A DNA stretch of 5,871 nucleotides from JBGPBY01 sp041481485 (lineage in GTDB: Bacteria > Acidobacteriota > Terriglobia > 20CM-2-55-15): assembly GCA_041481485.1 (NCBI GenBank), contig JBGPBY010000468.1, forward strand, positions 1-5,871. Reading direction: 5' to 3'. A program made the position numbers and the translations under genes. The notes under the pieces were generated by a model. It was not told where the DNA came from. It did not search any database and was given only the letters and a program-made list of their open reading frames with translations. Within the stretch, counting starts at the first letter, position 1; every line of letters begins with the position of its first letter. Shown here in pieces: positions 1 through 5,871 of the stretch.

Positions 1-37
1 ACCCGACTGTCTTTGCGGGAGGGACGCGGCTGCGAAC

Positions 38-1564
38 CTAATTTCGAATGGTGACATCGGTGAGGAATTCGTATTCTCCCGCCGGGTACAACCTCATCCC
101 TCCGATCCTCTTGTTGTACACCGCGACATTGTCGACATAAAACAGGCTCACATACGGCAGTTCCTCAGCCACGATGCGCTGAATCTCCTGGTATGCCTGC
201 CTTCTCTTTTCCGTGTCGACTTCTCGCCGCGCGAAATCGATCAGGCGGTCGACTGCGGCATTGGCGTAGCGTCCGCGATTCGCTCCATTCGGCGGAAACA
301 TCATCGAGTGGAACACAAAGTTCAGGATGTCCGGGTCGTTGTTTCCGCCAATCCAGCGGAGGGAATACATCTGAAAATTCCCGTTGATGACGTCCGAATA
401 AAACGTCGCAAATTCATTCGAGCGAATATCCATTTGAATGCCGACGTCTCGCAGTTGTTGTTGAAGCACAGCGGCCAGGAGCCGACCGGTATCGTCTGTG
501 GCCGTGCGGTAAGTGAATGAAAGATGTTCGTGTCCCGAGGCCTTCAGCAATTCCCGCGCTTTCTGAGGATTGTACGGATAGGTTTCCACATCCGAAGCGT
601 AAGTCCAGTTGTTCGGCGGAATCACTCCAGTGGCGAGCTTCGCCTGTCCGCGCCAGAGATACTTGACGATGCTTTCGCGATCGATGGCAAAGGCGATGGC
701 CTTGCGCACGCGGACGTCGCTGAACAGCGGATCCTTTAAATTGAATGCCACATATTGGTAGTTGGTTCCAGGAGCCTCAATCACCTCGAGTTCCCGATTG
801 CCACGCAATGCCTCCACCATGTCGGGTGTGAGGACACTCAATGCAATGTCGACGGACCCTTTCCGCAGCTCGAGCGCCCGGACGATCGCTTCCGGAATAA
901 TCTTGAAGCGAACTTCAGATACGACTGGCTTCTTGCCGAAATAGTCGTCGTTCCGGGCGAGCACGACTTCAGAGTCGGGAACGAAGCGTACAAATTTGAA
1001 TGCTCCTGAGCCAACCGGATGTTGCGCAAAATCCGCCGGGGATCCGTCCGGCACAATGCCGATTGCACCGCGCGTCAGATTCCAGAGGAATGGAGCAAAG
1101 GGTTCCTTGAGTTTGAAAACGACTGTGCGATCGTCCGGCGCTTCGACCGATTCCACAAGGCGATATGTGCCGGCCTTTGGTGTCTTCAGGACGCCACTGA
1201 GGACACTACGGAATGTGAAAAGGACGTCACGAGCAGTCAGGGGACGGCCGTCGTGAAATCTTGCGTCCGTACGCAGGTGAAAGATGTACGTCGTCGGATT
1301 GGGGATTTCCCAGGACAAGGCGAGATCGGGTTCAATGTCATAAGTCGGGCTTCGCTTGACGAGAGAGCAAAAGAGCAGTTGGTCTAGCCGCTCCGAGAAG
1401 GCGTCGGTTCCGATGCGGGGATCGAGGTTTCCTGGAGAATCGTCGAGAGCGACAATGACCGTGTCCTCGGGATGCGCCGTGGCTCTTGTGCATGCGGAAG
1501 TCAGCGAGAGCAAAAAGATTGCAATTACAATAAATTGGGGACAGAGAGCAATTTCCTGAAACAC
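38..1564 (-). CDS. ABC transporter solute-binding lipoprotein, peptide/nickel type (SBP_bac_5)
   Basis: Predicted extracytoplasmic binding protein of 508 aa, a usual length for the family, delivering a ligand (oligopeptide or similar) to an ABC importer. After a hydrophobic stretch (residues 11-22) comes a lipobox-like LTSAC, with Cys25 the likely lipidated residue; Thr at -3 is not ideal. The mature protein carries the SBP_bac_5 signature around residues 92-116 (FHLRTDARFHDGRPLTARDV), then GSGAFKF at 185-191, DVRVRKAIAFAIDRESI at 283-299 and a typical C-terminal half. No permease or ATPase gene is in the window, so the substrate is open. The start is a GTG at 1562-1564 without a Shine-Dalgarno sequence. 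It lies in the loop of the 1529-1619 inverted repeat, and codons 4-12 are encoded by one repeat arm. The n-region has Glu4 and no Lys or Arg. The family is sure; the start, and whether export still works, are not. Confidence 0.9.
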   Translation of the reverse strand: MFQEIALCPQFIVIAIFLLSLTSACTRATAHPEDTVIVALDDSPGNLDPRIGTDAFSERLDQLLFCSLVKRSPTYDIEPDLALSWEIPNPTTYIFHLRTDARFHDGRPLTARDVLFTFRSVLSGVLKTPKAGTYRLVESVEAPDDRTVVFKLKEPFAPFLWNLTRGAIGIVPDGSPADFAQHPVGSGAFKFVRFVPDSEVVLARNDDYFGKKPVVSEVRFKIIPEAIVRALELRKGSVDIALSVLTPDMVEALRGNRELEVIEAPGTNYQYVAFNLKDPLFSDVRVRKAIAFAIDRESIVKYLWRGQAKLATGVIPPNNWTYASDVETYPYNPQKARELLKASGHEHLSFTYRTATDDTGRLLAAVLQQQLRDVGIQMDIRSNEFATFYSDVINGNFQMYSLRWIGGNNDPDILNFVFHSMMFPPNGANRGRYANAAVDRLIDFARREVDTEKRRQAYQEIQRIVAEELPYVSLFYVDNVAVYNKRIGGMRLYPAGEYEFLTDVTIRN

Positions 1565-1619
1565 GTTACGGGTGTGTTTGGTGTTGTATTGAGAAATTGC
1601 TCTCTGTCCCCAATTTATT
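1529..1619. repeat. REPIN-like / MITE-like perfect inverted repeat
   Basis: Two perfectly complementary 27-nt arms, 1529-1555 and 1593-1619, surround a 37-nt loop (1556-1592). The arm core is TTGGGGACAGAGAGCAATTT. Within the loop, AAACAC (1559-1564) can pair with GTGTTT (1574-1579), giving a smaller nested hairpin. Pairing ends at 1528/1620 on the outside and at 1556/1592 on the inside. The shape (two identical palindromic units in inverted order, under 100 bp, at a gene boundary) is that of a REPIN or small non-autonomous element. From memory, GGGGACAGA-type ends occur beside REP-associated tyrosine transposases (Y1/RAYT) in several phyla, but no such gene is in this window. It is not a classic intrinsic terminator, because the stem is neither GC-dense nor followed by a T-tract. 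It contains the TAA stop of the minus-strand hydrolase (1615-1617) and the start of the binding-protein gene. Confidence 0.85.
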
Positions 1620-2715
1620 TTGCCATTGCGGATATGCGCTGCACTTTGCCGAGTTTCTCAATCTGGCGAAGAATCCGTACCCTCATCTGTCCGCGATTTC
1701 GCACCGGCGCCGCCGAAATTCTGCGCTTCACCTTCAGAATCCGTTCCACCGACGCATTCACGCGCGCCAGCACCGCCTCACTTTGCCGTGCGGCGCGCAG
1801 CATGGTGCGAAAGCCGTGTTCCACCAGAGGCGTGCACTGAGAGAACATCATCATGTCGTTTCCGGCTTCAAACGCCTGCAGGAAAATGTCAGAAGTCAGG
1901 CCCACCGAGTGCACTGCACCCATGGTGAGGTCATCGGTCACGATAACGCCTTCAAAGCCGAATTTTCGGCGCAGCAGTCCACCCACCACGCGATGCGACA
2001 AAGATGCCGGGATGGGTTTCTCATCGCCGTTACCGGGGGACAGTCCTGGATAAAATGCGTGACCGACCATCATCATGGGAACATCGTCGATCAGATTCAG
2101 AAATGGAAGAGCATCATCCAGCAAAAGACTCTTTTTAGCCTTGTCGATTTTAGGCAGCACAAAATGCGGATCCATGAGCGCTGAGCCCAGGCCCGGAAAG
2201 TGTTTCACACACGCGAGAATGCCGCGCTCCGAGAGTTCGTCAAGGTAAGCCCTTCCCAGAGTCGTAACATCTCCCGGATTGGCGGACATCGTCCGTTCGC
2301 GGAACACCGAACGCGGGGTATCCAGATCGAGCACCGGAGAGAGACAGGTATTGAAACCGCTGGCTTCCAGCTGAGAGCCGATGATTCGGGCAAACATCCG
2401 TAGCGATGCCATTCCGTCGGAAGCCACTTCTCGAACCGGCGGCAGGGGAGCAAACAGCTGCTTGAGACGATCTGCCGAACCGCCCTCCTGGCTGATACCG
2501 ACAAATGCCGGAATACCAAATCCACCGGCAAGACTCCCTGTCAGGCCGTGAAGCTGTTCGAAGGATTCAATGTTGCGCTGAGAAAGAATGAAACCGCCCG
2601 GACGAATCGCCTCCAGCATGAGCCGCGCGTTGGCATCCGGCGCCGGTCCGTGGAAGCCCAGCCAGAACAGCTGGCCGATCTTTTGTTCAAGAGTCAGGCG
2701 GTCAATGTCTTTCAT
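1615..2715 (-). CDS. nagZ: Glycoside hydrolase family 3, NagZ-type beta-N-acetylhexosaminidase
   Basis: A 366-aa GH3 enzyme with one TIM-barrel domain and no signal peptide, so probably cytoplasmic. NagZ removes non-reducing GlcNAc from GlcNAc-anhydroMurNAc-peptides in peptidoglycan recycling. Visible motifs are SQEGG at 75-79 with Arg83, FRERT at 138-142, KHFPGLG at 171-177, the Asp182-Pro-His184 loop matching the family's D-S/T-H acid/base dyad, and VTDDLTM at 259-265 with Asp261 as the likely nucleophile. Departures from textbook NagZ are Ser75 for the sugar-contacting Asp of DQEGG, PGLG for PGHG, and Pro183 in the dyad loop. Catalytic residues are kept, so activity is likely but exact substrate preference is inferred. 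The C-terminal tail (about 330-366) is rich in Arg and Lys. The ATG lies 2 nt after the mutS stop, with no clear Shine-Dalgarno sequence nearby, suggesting translational coupling. The stop codon lies inside the inverted repeat. Confidence 0.88.
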   Translation of the reverse strand: MKDIDRLTLEQKIGQLFWLGFHGPAPDANARLMLEAIRPGGFILSQRNIESFEQLHGLTGSLAGGFGIPAFVGISQEGGSADRLKQLFAPLPPVREVASDGMASLRMFARIIGSQLEASGFNTCLSPVLDLDTPRSVFRERTMSANPGDVTTLGRAYLDELSERGILACVKHFPGLGSALMDPHFVLPKIDKAKKSLLLDDALPFLNLIDDVPMMMVGHAFYPGLSPGNGDEKPIPASLSHRVVGGLLRRKFGFEGVIVTDDLTMGAVHSVGLTSDIFLQAFEAGNDMMMFSQCTPLVEHGFRTMLRAARQSEAVLARVNASVERILKVKRRISAAPVRNRGQMRVRILRQIEKLGKVQRISAMAK

Positions 2716-2717
2716 GA

Positions 2718-5333
2718 TTACTGCAATTGCGCTTTTCTGCGAAGCTCCTCCAGCGTTCTCAACGCCTCCATCGGGGTGAGATTGTTGGGATCCAGAGCGC
2801 GCAGAGAATTCCGAATCTCTTCTTCCGCTGCGGTGAAAAGCTGTAGCTGATTTACGACAACCCTGTTTTTGCGTTTGGCTCGAACGGTCAGATTATCCGA
2901 TAACTCATGCTCGTTCTCCTCATGTTTTCTCAGAACTTCGCGTGCCCGATCCGTGACACTCCGAGGAATGCCAGCCAGTCGTGCGACCTCGATTCCGTAA
3001 CTTCGGTCGGCCGGTCCCGGCTCGACCGTGCGAAGGAAAATGATCCGATTCTCCGCCTCCTTCACCGCGACATGAAGGTTTCGAATACCGGGCAGCAGGT
3101 CGGCCAGTTCCGTAAGTTCGTGGTAGTGCGTGGCAAAAATCGTTTTCGCGCGGATTCTCGCCTGAATGTGCTCAATCACCGCCCATGCCAGAGAAAGGCC
3201 GTCGAATGTGGCAGTTCCACGCCCAATCTCATCCAATACAATAAGGCTCCGAGAGGTTGCAGAGTTGAGGATTAGCGCGGTTTCCGTCATCTCGACCATG
3301 AACGTCGAACGGCCTCTGGTGAGATTGTCGGATGCGCCGATACGCGTAAAAATCCGGTCGAAGAGCGGAAACTTCATGAGCTGTGCCGGAACAAACGATC
3401 CCATTTGCGCCATGATGACCAGCAGCGCAGTCTGCCGCAGATAAGTGGACTTGCCTCCCATGTTCGGACCGGTGATGACCAGGATCTGATCCGTGGAATC
3501 ATTCATGAACAAGTCATTGGGTACGAATCGATCTGCCCGTTGTTGTTCAGCCAGTGCTTCAATCACGGGATGCCGTCCCTTCCGGATCATCAGTTCGTCG
3601 CTGGCACTGGAAATCTGCGGGCGGGAATAGCCAAATCTTTGTGCTGAGGTGGCGAAGTTCGCCAGCACATCGAGTTCGGCCACAACGGAGGCACTTTGCC
3701 GGATTCTTGTGGCCTGCCCGGCAATCTGATTTCGGATTTCCTGAAAAAGCCTCTTTTCGATTTCCAGAATCCGTTCTTCGGCCGTCAGGATTTTTTCTTC
3801 GTATTCCTTGAGTTCCGGCGTCGTATATCGTTCAGCGCCAACGAGCGTTTGCTTTCGATCGTAATCCGGCGGAACCAGATGACGGTTGGAGTTCGAGATT
3901 TCGATGTAGTAGCCGAAGACCCTGTTAAAGCGAACCTTCAGGGATCCGATACCGGTTCGTTCCCGTTCACGGGTCTCCAGGGCCGCCAGATAGCTTTTGC
4001 CGCCACGCGAAAGCTGACGCAGTTCATCCAGAGCGGCATCGTAACCATCGCGAATGACACCTCCATCCAAAAGAGTCGGCGGAGGATCGTCGGCGATCGC
4101 TTTTTCGAGGATGCTGTGGAGATCATCCAGCGGATCGAGCTTCTGAAAAAGTTCTGAAAACCGCTGGGACTGCAGTGTCGAAAGCGATGCGGCGACCTGA
4201 GGCAGGCGGCCCAGTGAACTTCTGAGGGAATTCAGTTCGCGGGGACTGGCGGTGCCCAGAGTGATCTTCGACAGCAGCCTTTCGATATCAAAAACTCCAT
4301 CGAAGGAGGTGATCACGCTGTCGAGCGCTACGGCGGAAGCCGAGAGTTCACCTACCGCATGATAACGATTTTCAATTTCCGGCTCACTGATGGAGGGCCT
4401 TAACATCCAGGCGCGGAGGAGCCGTGCACCCATACCGGTGCGGGTGCTGTTGAGAATACCCAGAAGGGTGTCTTTGCCATCTCCTGTGGCGGGTTCGAGA
4501 AGTTCAAGATTCCGAATCGTCACGGCATCCAGAATCAGATAATTCGCAAGCTCCTGATAGTTGACCGTATGGATGTGTTCGAGCGCAGCCTTTTGCGTTT
4601 GCCGGGCGTAGTGCACTGCCGCCCCACATGCCCCGATCGCTGCAGGCCGGTCGATGAGGCCAAAACCGTCCAGCGCCGCGGTTTTGAGCTGGTCTTTGAG
4701 GATGCGGGTGCCATAATCGGCGTCAAACAGCCAGTCATCCAAAGGAGTACGGGGAATTCCGTTCAAAATCTGGACTTCTGTTTTCAGCCTTTCGGGAAAA
4801 ATAATCTCGCGCGGGGCAAAGTGTTCGATGTCGAGCTGAAGGCGATTCCAGCGGTCGGGACCTGCAAATTCAATGGCGCGGAATTCTCCGGTTGAAACGT
4901 CCAGAAACGCGCAGCCAATGGTGCTGCCGGACTCCGTGAGTCCGAGAAGATAGTTATTTTCTCCTGGCGTCAGGACATTGCTGTCGGTGATCGTGCCGGG
5001 CGTGACGATGCGCGTGATTTCGCGGCGAACGATTTTGACGCCCTTCTGCGGTGCTTCCATTTGATCGCAAATGGCAACTTTGAATCCTTTTCGCAGCAGC
5101 CTTGCGATATAGCCATCCGCGGCATGGAAGGGAACGCCGCACATGGGGACGGGGTTCTTCCGCTCCTTGTGCCGCGACGTCAGCGTGATTTCCAGTTCAC
5201 GCGAGGCGGTGACGGCATCCTCAAAAAACAGTTCGTAGAAATCCCCCAGCCGAAACATCAGGAGCGCGCCAGGCGCGTCCTGTTTCATGGCATGGTACTG
5301 ACGCATCATCGGAGTGAGATCTTGATCGGACAT
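2718..5333 (-). CDS. mutS: DNA mismatch repair ATPase MutS
   Basis: Full-length MutS, 871 aa against about 850-880 usual. It binds mismatches and small loops as a dimer and recruits MutL. Domain I carries the mismatch-reading Phe32-Tyr-Glu34 motif in GDFYELF, followed by PVPMCGVPFHA (61-71). The connector, lever and clamp domains fill about 130-560, with FGYYIEIS at 473-480. The ATPase domain has Walker A GPNMGGKS (622-629), the segment GASDNLTRGRSTFMVEM (666-682), Walker B LIVLDEIGRGT (697-707; Asp701, Glu702), THYHEL (735-740) and YGIEVARLAGIP (779-790). QLQLF at 829-833 fits a beta-clamp-binding motif. The last 30 residues (LDPNNLTPMEAL...) match the small C-terminal oligomerisation region. 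The ATG at 5331-5333 has a weak GAAAGA upstream; the next Met codons (9 and 10) would trim the conserved start little. First gene of the minus-strand cluster, divergent from tsaB. All key residues are present. Confidence 0.98.
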   Translation of the reverse strand: MSDQDLTPMMRQYHAMKQDAPGALLMFRLGDFYELFFEDAVTASRELEITLTSRHKERKNPVPMCGVPFHAADGYIARLLRKGFKVAICDQMEAPQKGVKIVRREITRIVTPGTITDSNVLTPGENNYLLGLTESGSTIGCAFLDVSTGEFRAIEFAGPDRWNRLQLDIEHFAPREIIFPERLKTEVQILNGIPRTPLDDWLFDADYGTRILKDQLKTAALDGFGLIDRPAAIGACGAAVHYARQTQKAALEHIHTVNYQELANYLILDAVTIRNLELLEPATGDGKDTLLGILNSTRTGMGARLLRAWMLRPSISEPEIENRYHAVGELSASAVALDSVITSFDGVFDIERLLSKITLGTASPRELNSLRSSLGRLPQVAASLSTLQSQRFSELFQKLDPLDDLHSILEKAIADDPPPTLLDGGVIRDGYDAALDELRQLSRGGKSYLAALETRERERTGIGSLKVRFNRVFGYYIEISNSNRHLVPPDYDRKQTLVGAERYTTPELKEYEEKILTAEERILEIEKRLFQEIRNQIAGQATRIRQSASVVAELDVLANFATSAQRFGYSRPQISSASDELMIRKGRHPVIEALAEQQRADRFVPNDLFMNDSTDQILVITGPNMGGKSTYLRQTALLVIMAQMGSFVPAQLMKFPLFDRIFTRIGASDNLTRGRSTFMVEMTETALILNSATSRSLIVLDEIGRGTATFDGLSLAWAVIEHIQARIRAKTIFATHYHELTELADLLPGIRNLHVAVKEAENRIIFLRTVEPGPADRSYGIEVARLAGIPRSVTDRAREVLRKHEENEHELSDNLTVRAKRKNRVVVNQLQLFTAAEEEIRNSLRALDPNNLTPMEALRTLEELRRKAQLQ

Positions 5334-5395
5334 CGTCTTTCACATCTAACTGAAAAAGTCCGCAGCGTCATCAAAAACTTTGGATAATTACCTTC
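5334..5395. promoter_or_regulatory. Divergent mutS / tsaB intergenic promoter region
   Basis: These 62 bp separate the two outward-facing starts and must hold the tsaB promoter, and probably the mutS promoter unless it lies inside tsaB. On the plus strand GATAAT (5383-5388) matches the sigma70 -10 hexamer at five of six positions, but no good -35 stands 16-18 bp upstream. On the minus strand a TTGATG-like -35 can be read from about 5367-5372, with only a poor -10 (TTAGAT) about 19 nt downstream. No operator, LexA box or riboswitch is recognisable. That it is a divergent promoter region is inferred from gene orientation; the hexamers are tentative. Confidence 0.5.
5383..5388 (+). promoter_or_regulatory. 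Candidate -10 box of tsaB (possible leaderless transcript)
   Basis: GATAAT differs from TATAAT only at the first base. A start point about 7 nt downstream would fall at 5395-5396, on or next to the tsaB ATG. No Shine-Dalgarno-like stretch precedes that ATG (the upstream bases are AATTACCTTC). Both points fit a leaderless mRNA, but the -35 is poor and a chance AT-rich match is possible. Confidence 0.3.
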
Positions 5396-5590
5396 ATGCG
5401 CATTCTGGCGGTAGATACGAGTTCGGAACGTGGAAGCATCTGCATTGCGGATCAGGATGTTGTTCTCGGGGAAATACGCCTGGCTTCTTCGGTCCAGCAT
5501 GCGGAACGGTTGTTTCGAGGGATTGAGTTCCTGCTCGAATCGGTTCCGATTTTGCTCCGGGACATCGATCTTTTTTGAATATCAGTGGCC
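5396..5590 (+). pseudogene. tsaB: tsaB (yeaZ) 5' fragment, tRNA t6A37 synthesis subunit, disrupted
   Basis: TsaB partners TsaD and TsaE in making threonylcarbamoyl-adenosine at position 37 of ANN-decoding tRNAs. The opening MRILAVDTSSERGSICIAD, the SVQHAERL segment (about 32-39, the usual HSERL) and LLRDIDLF (53-60) match the N-terminal quarter of the family, whose members are about 220-240 aa. After Phe60 comes a TGA at 5576-5578. The next four codons in the same frame (5579-5590) read ISVA, where a normal TsaB continues roughly AISVGPGSFTGLR. After that the match to TsaB ends. The GPGSFTGLR motif, the rest of the ASKHA fold and the dimer contacts are absent from the window. The sequence just downstream opens an IS91-type transposase, so insertion of that element is the likely cause. 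The end at 5590 is my estimate of where tsaB similarity stops. Confidence 0.85.
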
Positions 5591-5593
5591 CTC

Positions 5594-5639
5594 TGCATGC
5601 CGATTGCAGCGGACGTGTCCGGCACGCATCCGCCATGCA
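5594..5639. repeat. Short inverted repeat near the IS left end (candidate terIS hairpin)
   Basis: TGCATG (5594-5599) is complementary to CATGCA (5634-5639), and allowing one mismatch the pairing extends to nine positions. Between them sits the near-palindrome CGGACGTGTCCG (5610-5621), with 5-bp arms around GT. CATCCGC is also repeated directly at 5627-5633 and 5640-5646. Such structure suits an end of an IS91 element, but TGCATG is itself palindromic and the arms are short, so chance is a real alternative. It overlaps the first codons of the proposed transposase. Confidence 0.3.
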
Positions 5640-5871
5640 CATCCGCAGGGGAAACTCATTCCGGCTCCTACCGTCCGCGCGAACCGGAGAACACCGTTTT
5701 GTATCAGGTTGTCGCCTGGAATCTCGAAACCTTCATGGCGTCTCAGCGTCAGGGCGGGGGAGGCATTCCGCGTTTCGTCGAACGTGAGTTCAGGGAGTTT
5801 CTCAACTGCGGCATTGCCGCCTGCGGCTTTCTGCGCTTGAAGTGCCAGGTCTGTGGCGGCGAGAAGTTTCT
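5597..5871 (+). CDS. IS91-family transposase, N-terminal zinc-binding region (partial, runs off window)
   Basis: An open frame of 91 codons plus 2 nt reaches the right edge without a stop. Residues 25-32 (YRPREPEN) and the segment TVLYQVVAWNLETF (33-46) are typical openings of IS91-type transposases. They are followed by GGIPRFVEREFREFLNCGI (about 55-73) and GFLRLKCQVCGGEKF (77-91). Cys83-x2-Cys86 is the first CxxC of the expected Zn_Tnp_IS91 zinc-binding domain. The remaining cysteines and the catalytic Y2 domain would lie beyond the window. Start choice is uncertain: ATG 5597 is used here; GTG 5585 and GTG 5615 are in the same frame, and none has a convincing ribosome-binding site. The frame is the same as tsaB, separated from its intact part only by the TGA at 5576-5578. 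Family assignment is by recognition of conserved segments, and completeness cannot be judged. Confidence 0.8.
   Translation, partial: MPIAADVSGTHPPCTSAGETHSGSYRPREPENTVLYQVVAWNLETFMASQRQGGGGIPRFVEREFREFLNCGIAACGFLRLKCQVCGGEKF

Larger units (their letters stand above)
5591..5871 (+). mobile_element. IS91-family insertion element, transposase-proximal end (partial)
   Basis: The transposase below identifies an IS91-type element, which moves by rolling-circle replication through a Y2 HUH transposase and makes no target duplication. Only its transposase 5' end is visible; the element continues past the right edge. By family convention the end upstream of the transposase is the terIS side. The left boundary is set at 5591, where TsaB-like coding ends, but it could lie anywhere from about 5577 to 5650. 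The rest of tsaB would be expected beyond the far end of the element. Confidence 0.65.

Noticed and set aside
1..37. Possible terminator or permease gene downstream of the binding protein
   Set aside because: In 37 bases I see no stable hairpin with a T-run and no start codon on the minus strand that could be supported.
1529..1619. Inverted repeat as an intrinsic terminator or CRISPR-like repeat
   Set aside because: No T-tract follows the stem as a terminator would need, and only one inverted pair is present, without spaced direct repeats.
1597..2184. 195-codon plus-strand open frame opposite the GH3 gene
   Set aside because: It lies antisense to a well-supported GH3 enzyme, its translation resembles no family and is rich in His, Gln and Arg, and it begins inside the repeat arm. 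It is a shadow frame.
4661..4686. CAAAACCG/CGGTTTTG hairpin inside mutS
   Set aside because: It is an 8-bp stem in ordinary coding sequence of an intact gene, without a following T-tract. Chance is the simplest explanation.
5575..5590. Rescue of tsaB by a one-base frameshift in the T-run
   Set aside because: Removing one T gives EYQWPSA, which does not look like TsaB. The unshifted frame gives ISVA, which does. A nonsense codon fits better than a frameshift.
5430..5840. 136-codon plus-strand open frame spanning tsaB and the IS end
   Set aside because: It is out of frame with both the TsaB and IS91 matches, and its translation has no recognisable motif. The frame at 5396-5871 explains both regions.

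Overview
The window holds a compact chromosomal locus, probably from a member of the Acidobacteriota or a related group. That guess rests on the style of the MutS protein and the moderate-to-high GC content; no taxonomic marker is present. Three genes run on the minus strand: mutS (DNA mismatch repair), then a family 3 glycoside hydrolase of the NagZ type (beta-N-acetylhexosaminidase), then a lipoprotein-type solute-binding protein of the peptide/nickel ABC-transporter family. mutS and the hydrolase are separated by 2 nt and look translationally coupled. The last 37 bases on the left (1-37), downstream of the binding-protein gene, show no terminator or gene that I can support.

The junction between the hydrolase and the binding protein (1529-1619) is occupied by a 91-bp perfect inverted repeat: 27-bp arms around a 37-nt loop. 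It resembles a REPIN, that is, two REP units in inverted orientation. It supplies the stop codon of the upstream gene. It also supplies the GTG start and the first 12 codons of the downstream gene. The binding protein therefore has a signal peptide partly built from repeat DNA, with no Lys or Arg before its hydrophobic core and no Shine-Dalgarno sequence.

On the right, a 62-bp intergenic region separates mutS from a divergent plus-strand gene, tsaB (a partner in tRNA t6A37 synthesis). Only about the first 60 codons of tsaB are intact. An in-frame TGA follows, then four codons that still look like TsaB, and then unrelated sequence. The unrelated sequence opens a long reading frame that runs off the right edge and encodes the N-terminal zinc-binding region of an IS91-family transposase. 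The simplest reading is that an IS91-like element has disrupted tsaB, which is normally an essential gene.

I see no CRISPR array, tRNA, rRNA, phage module or recognisable new defence system. The noteworthy content is two mobile-DNA events in an otherwise housekeeping region: the repeat that rebuilt a gene start, and the insertion in tsaB.
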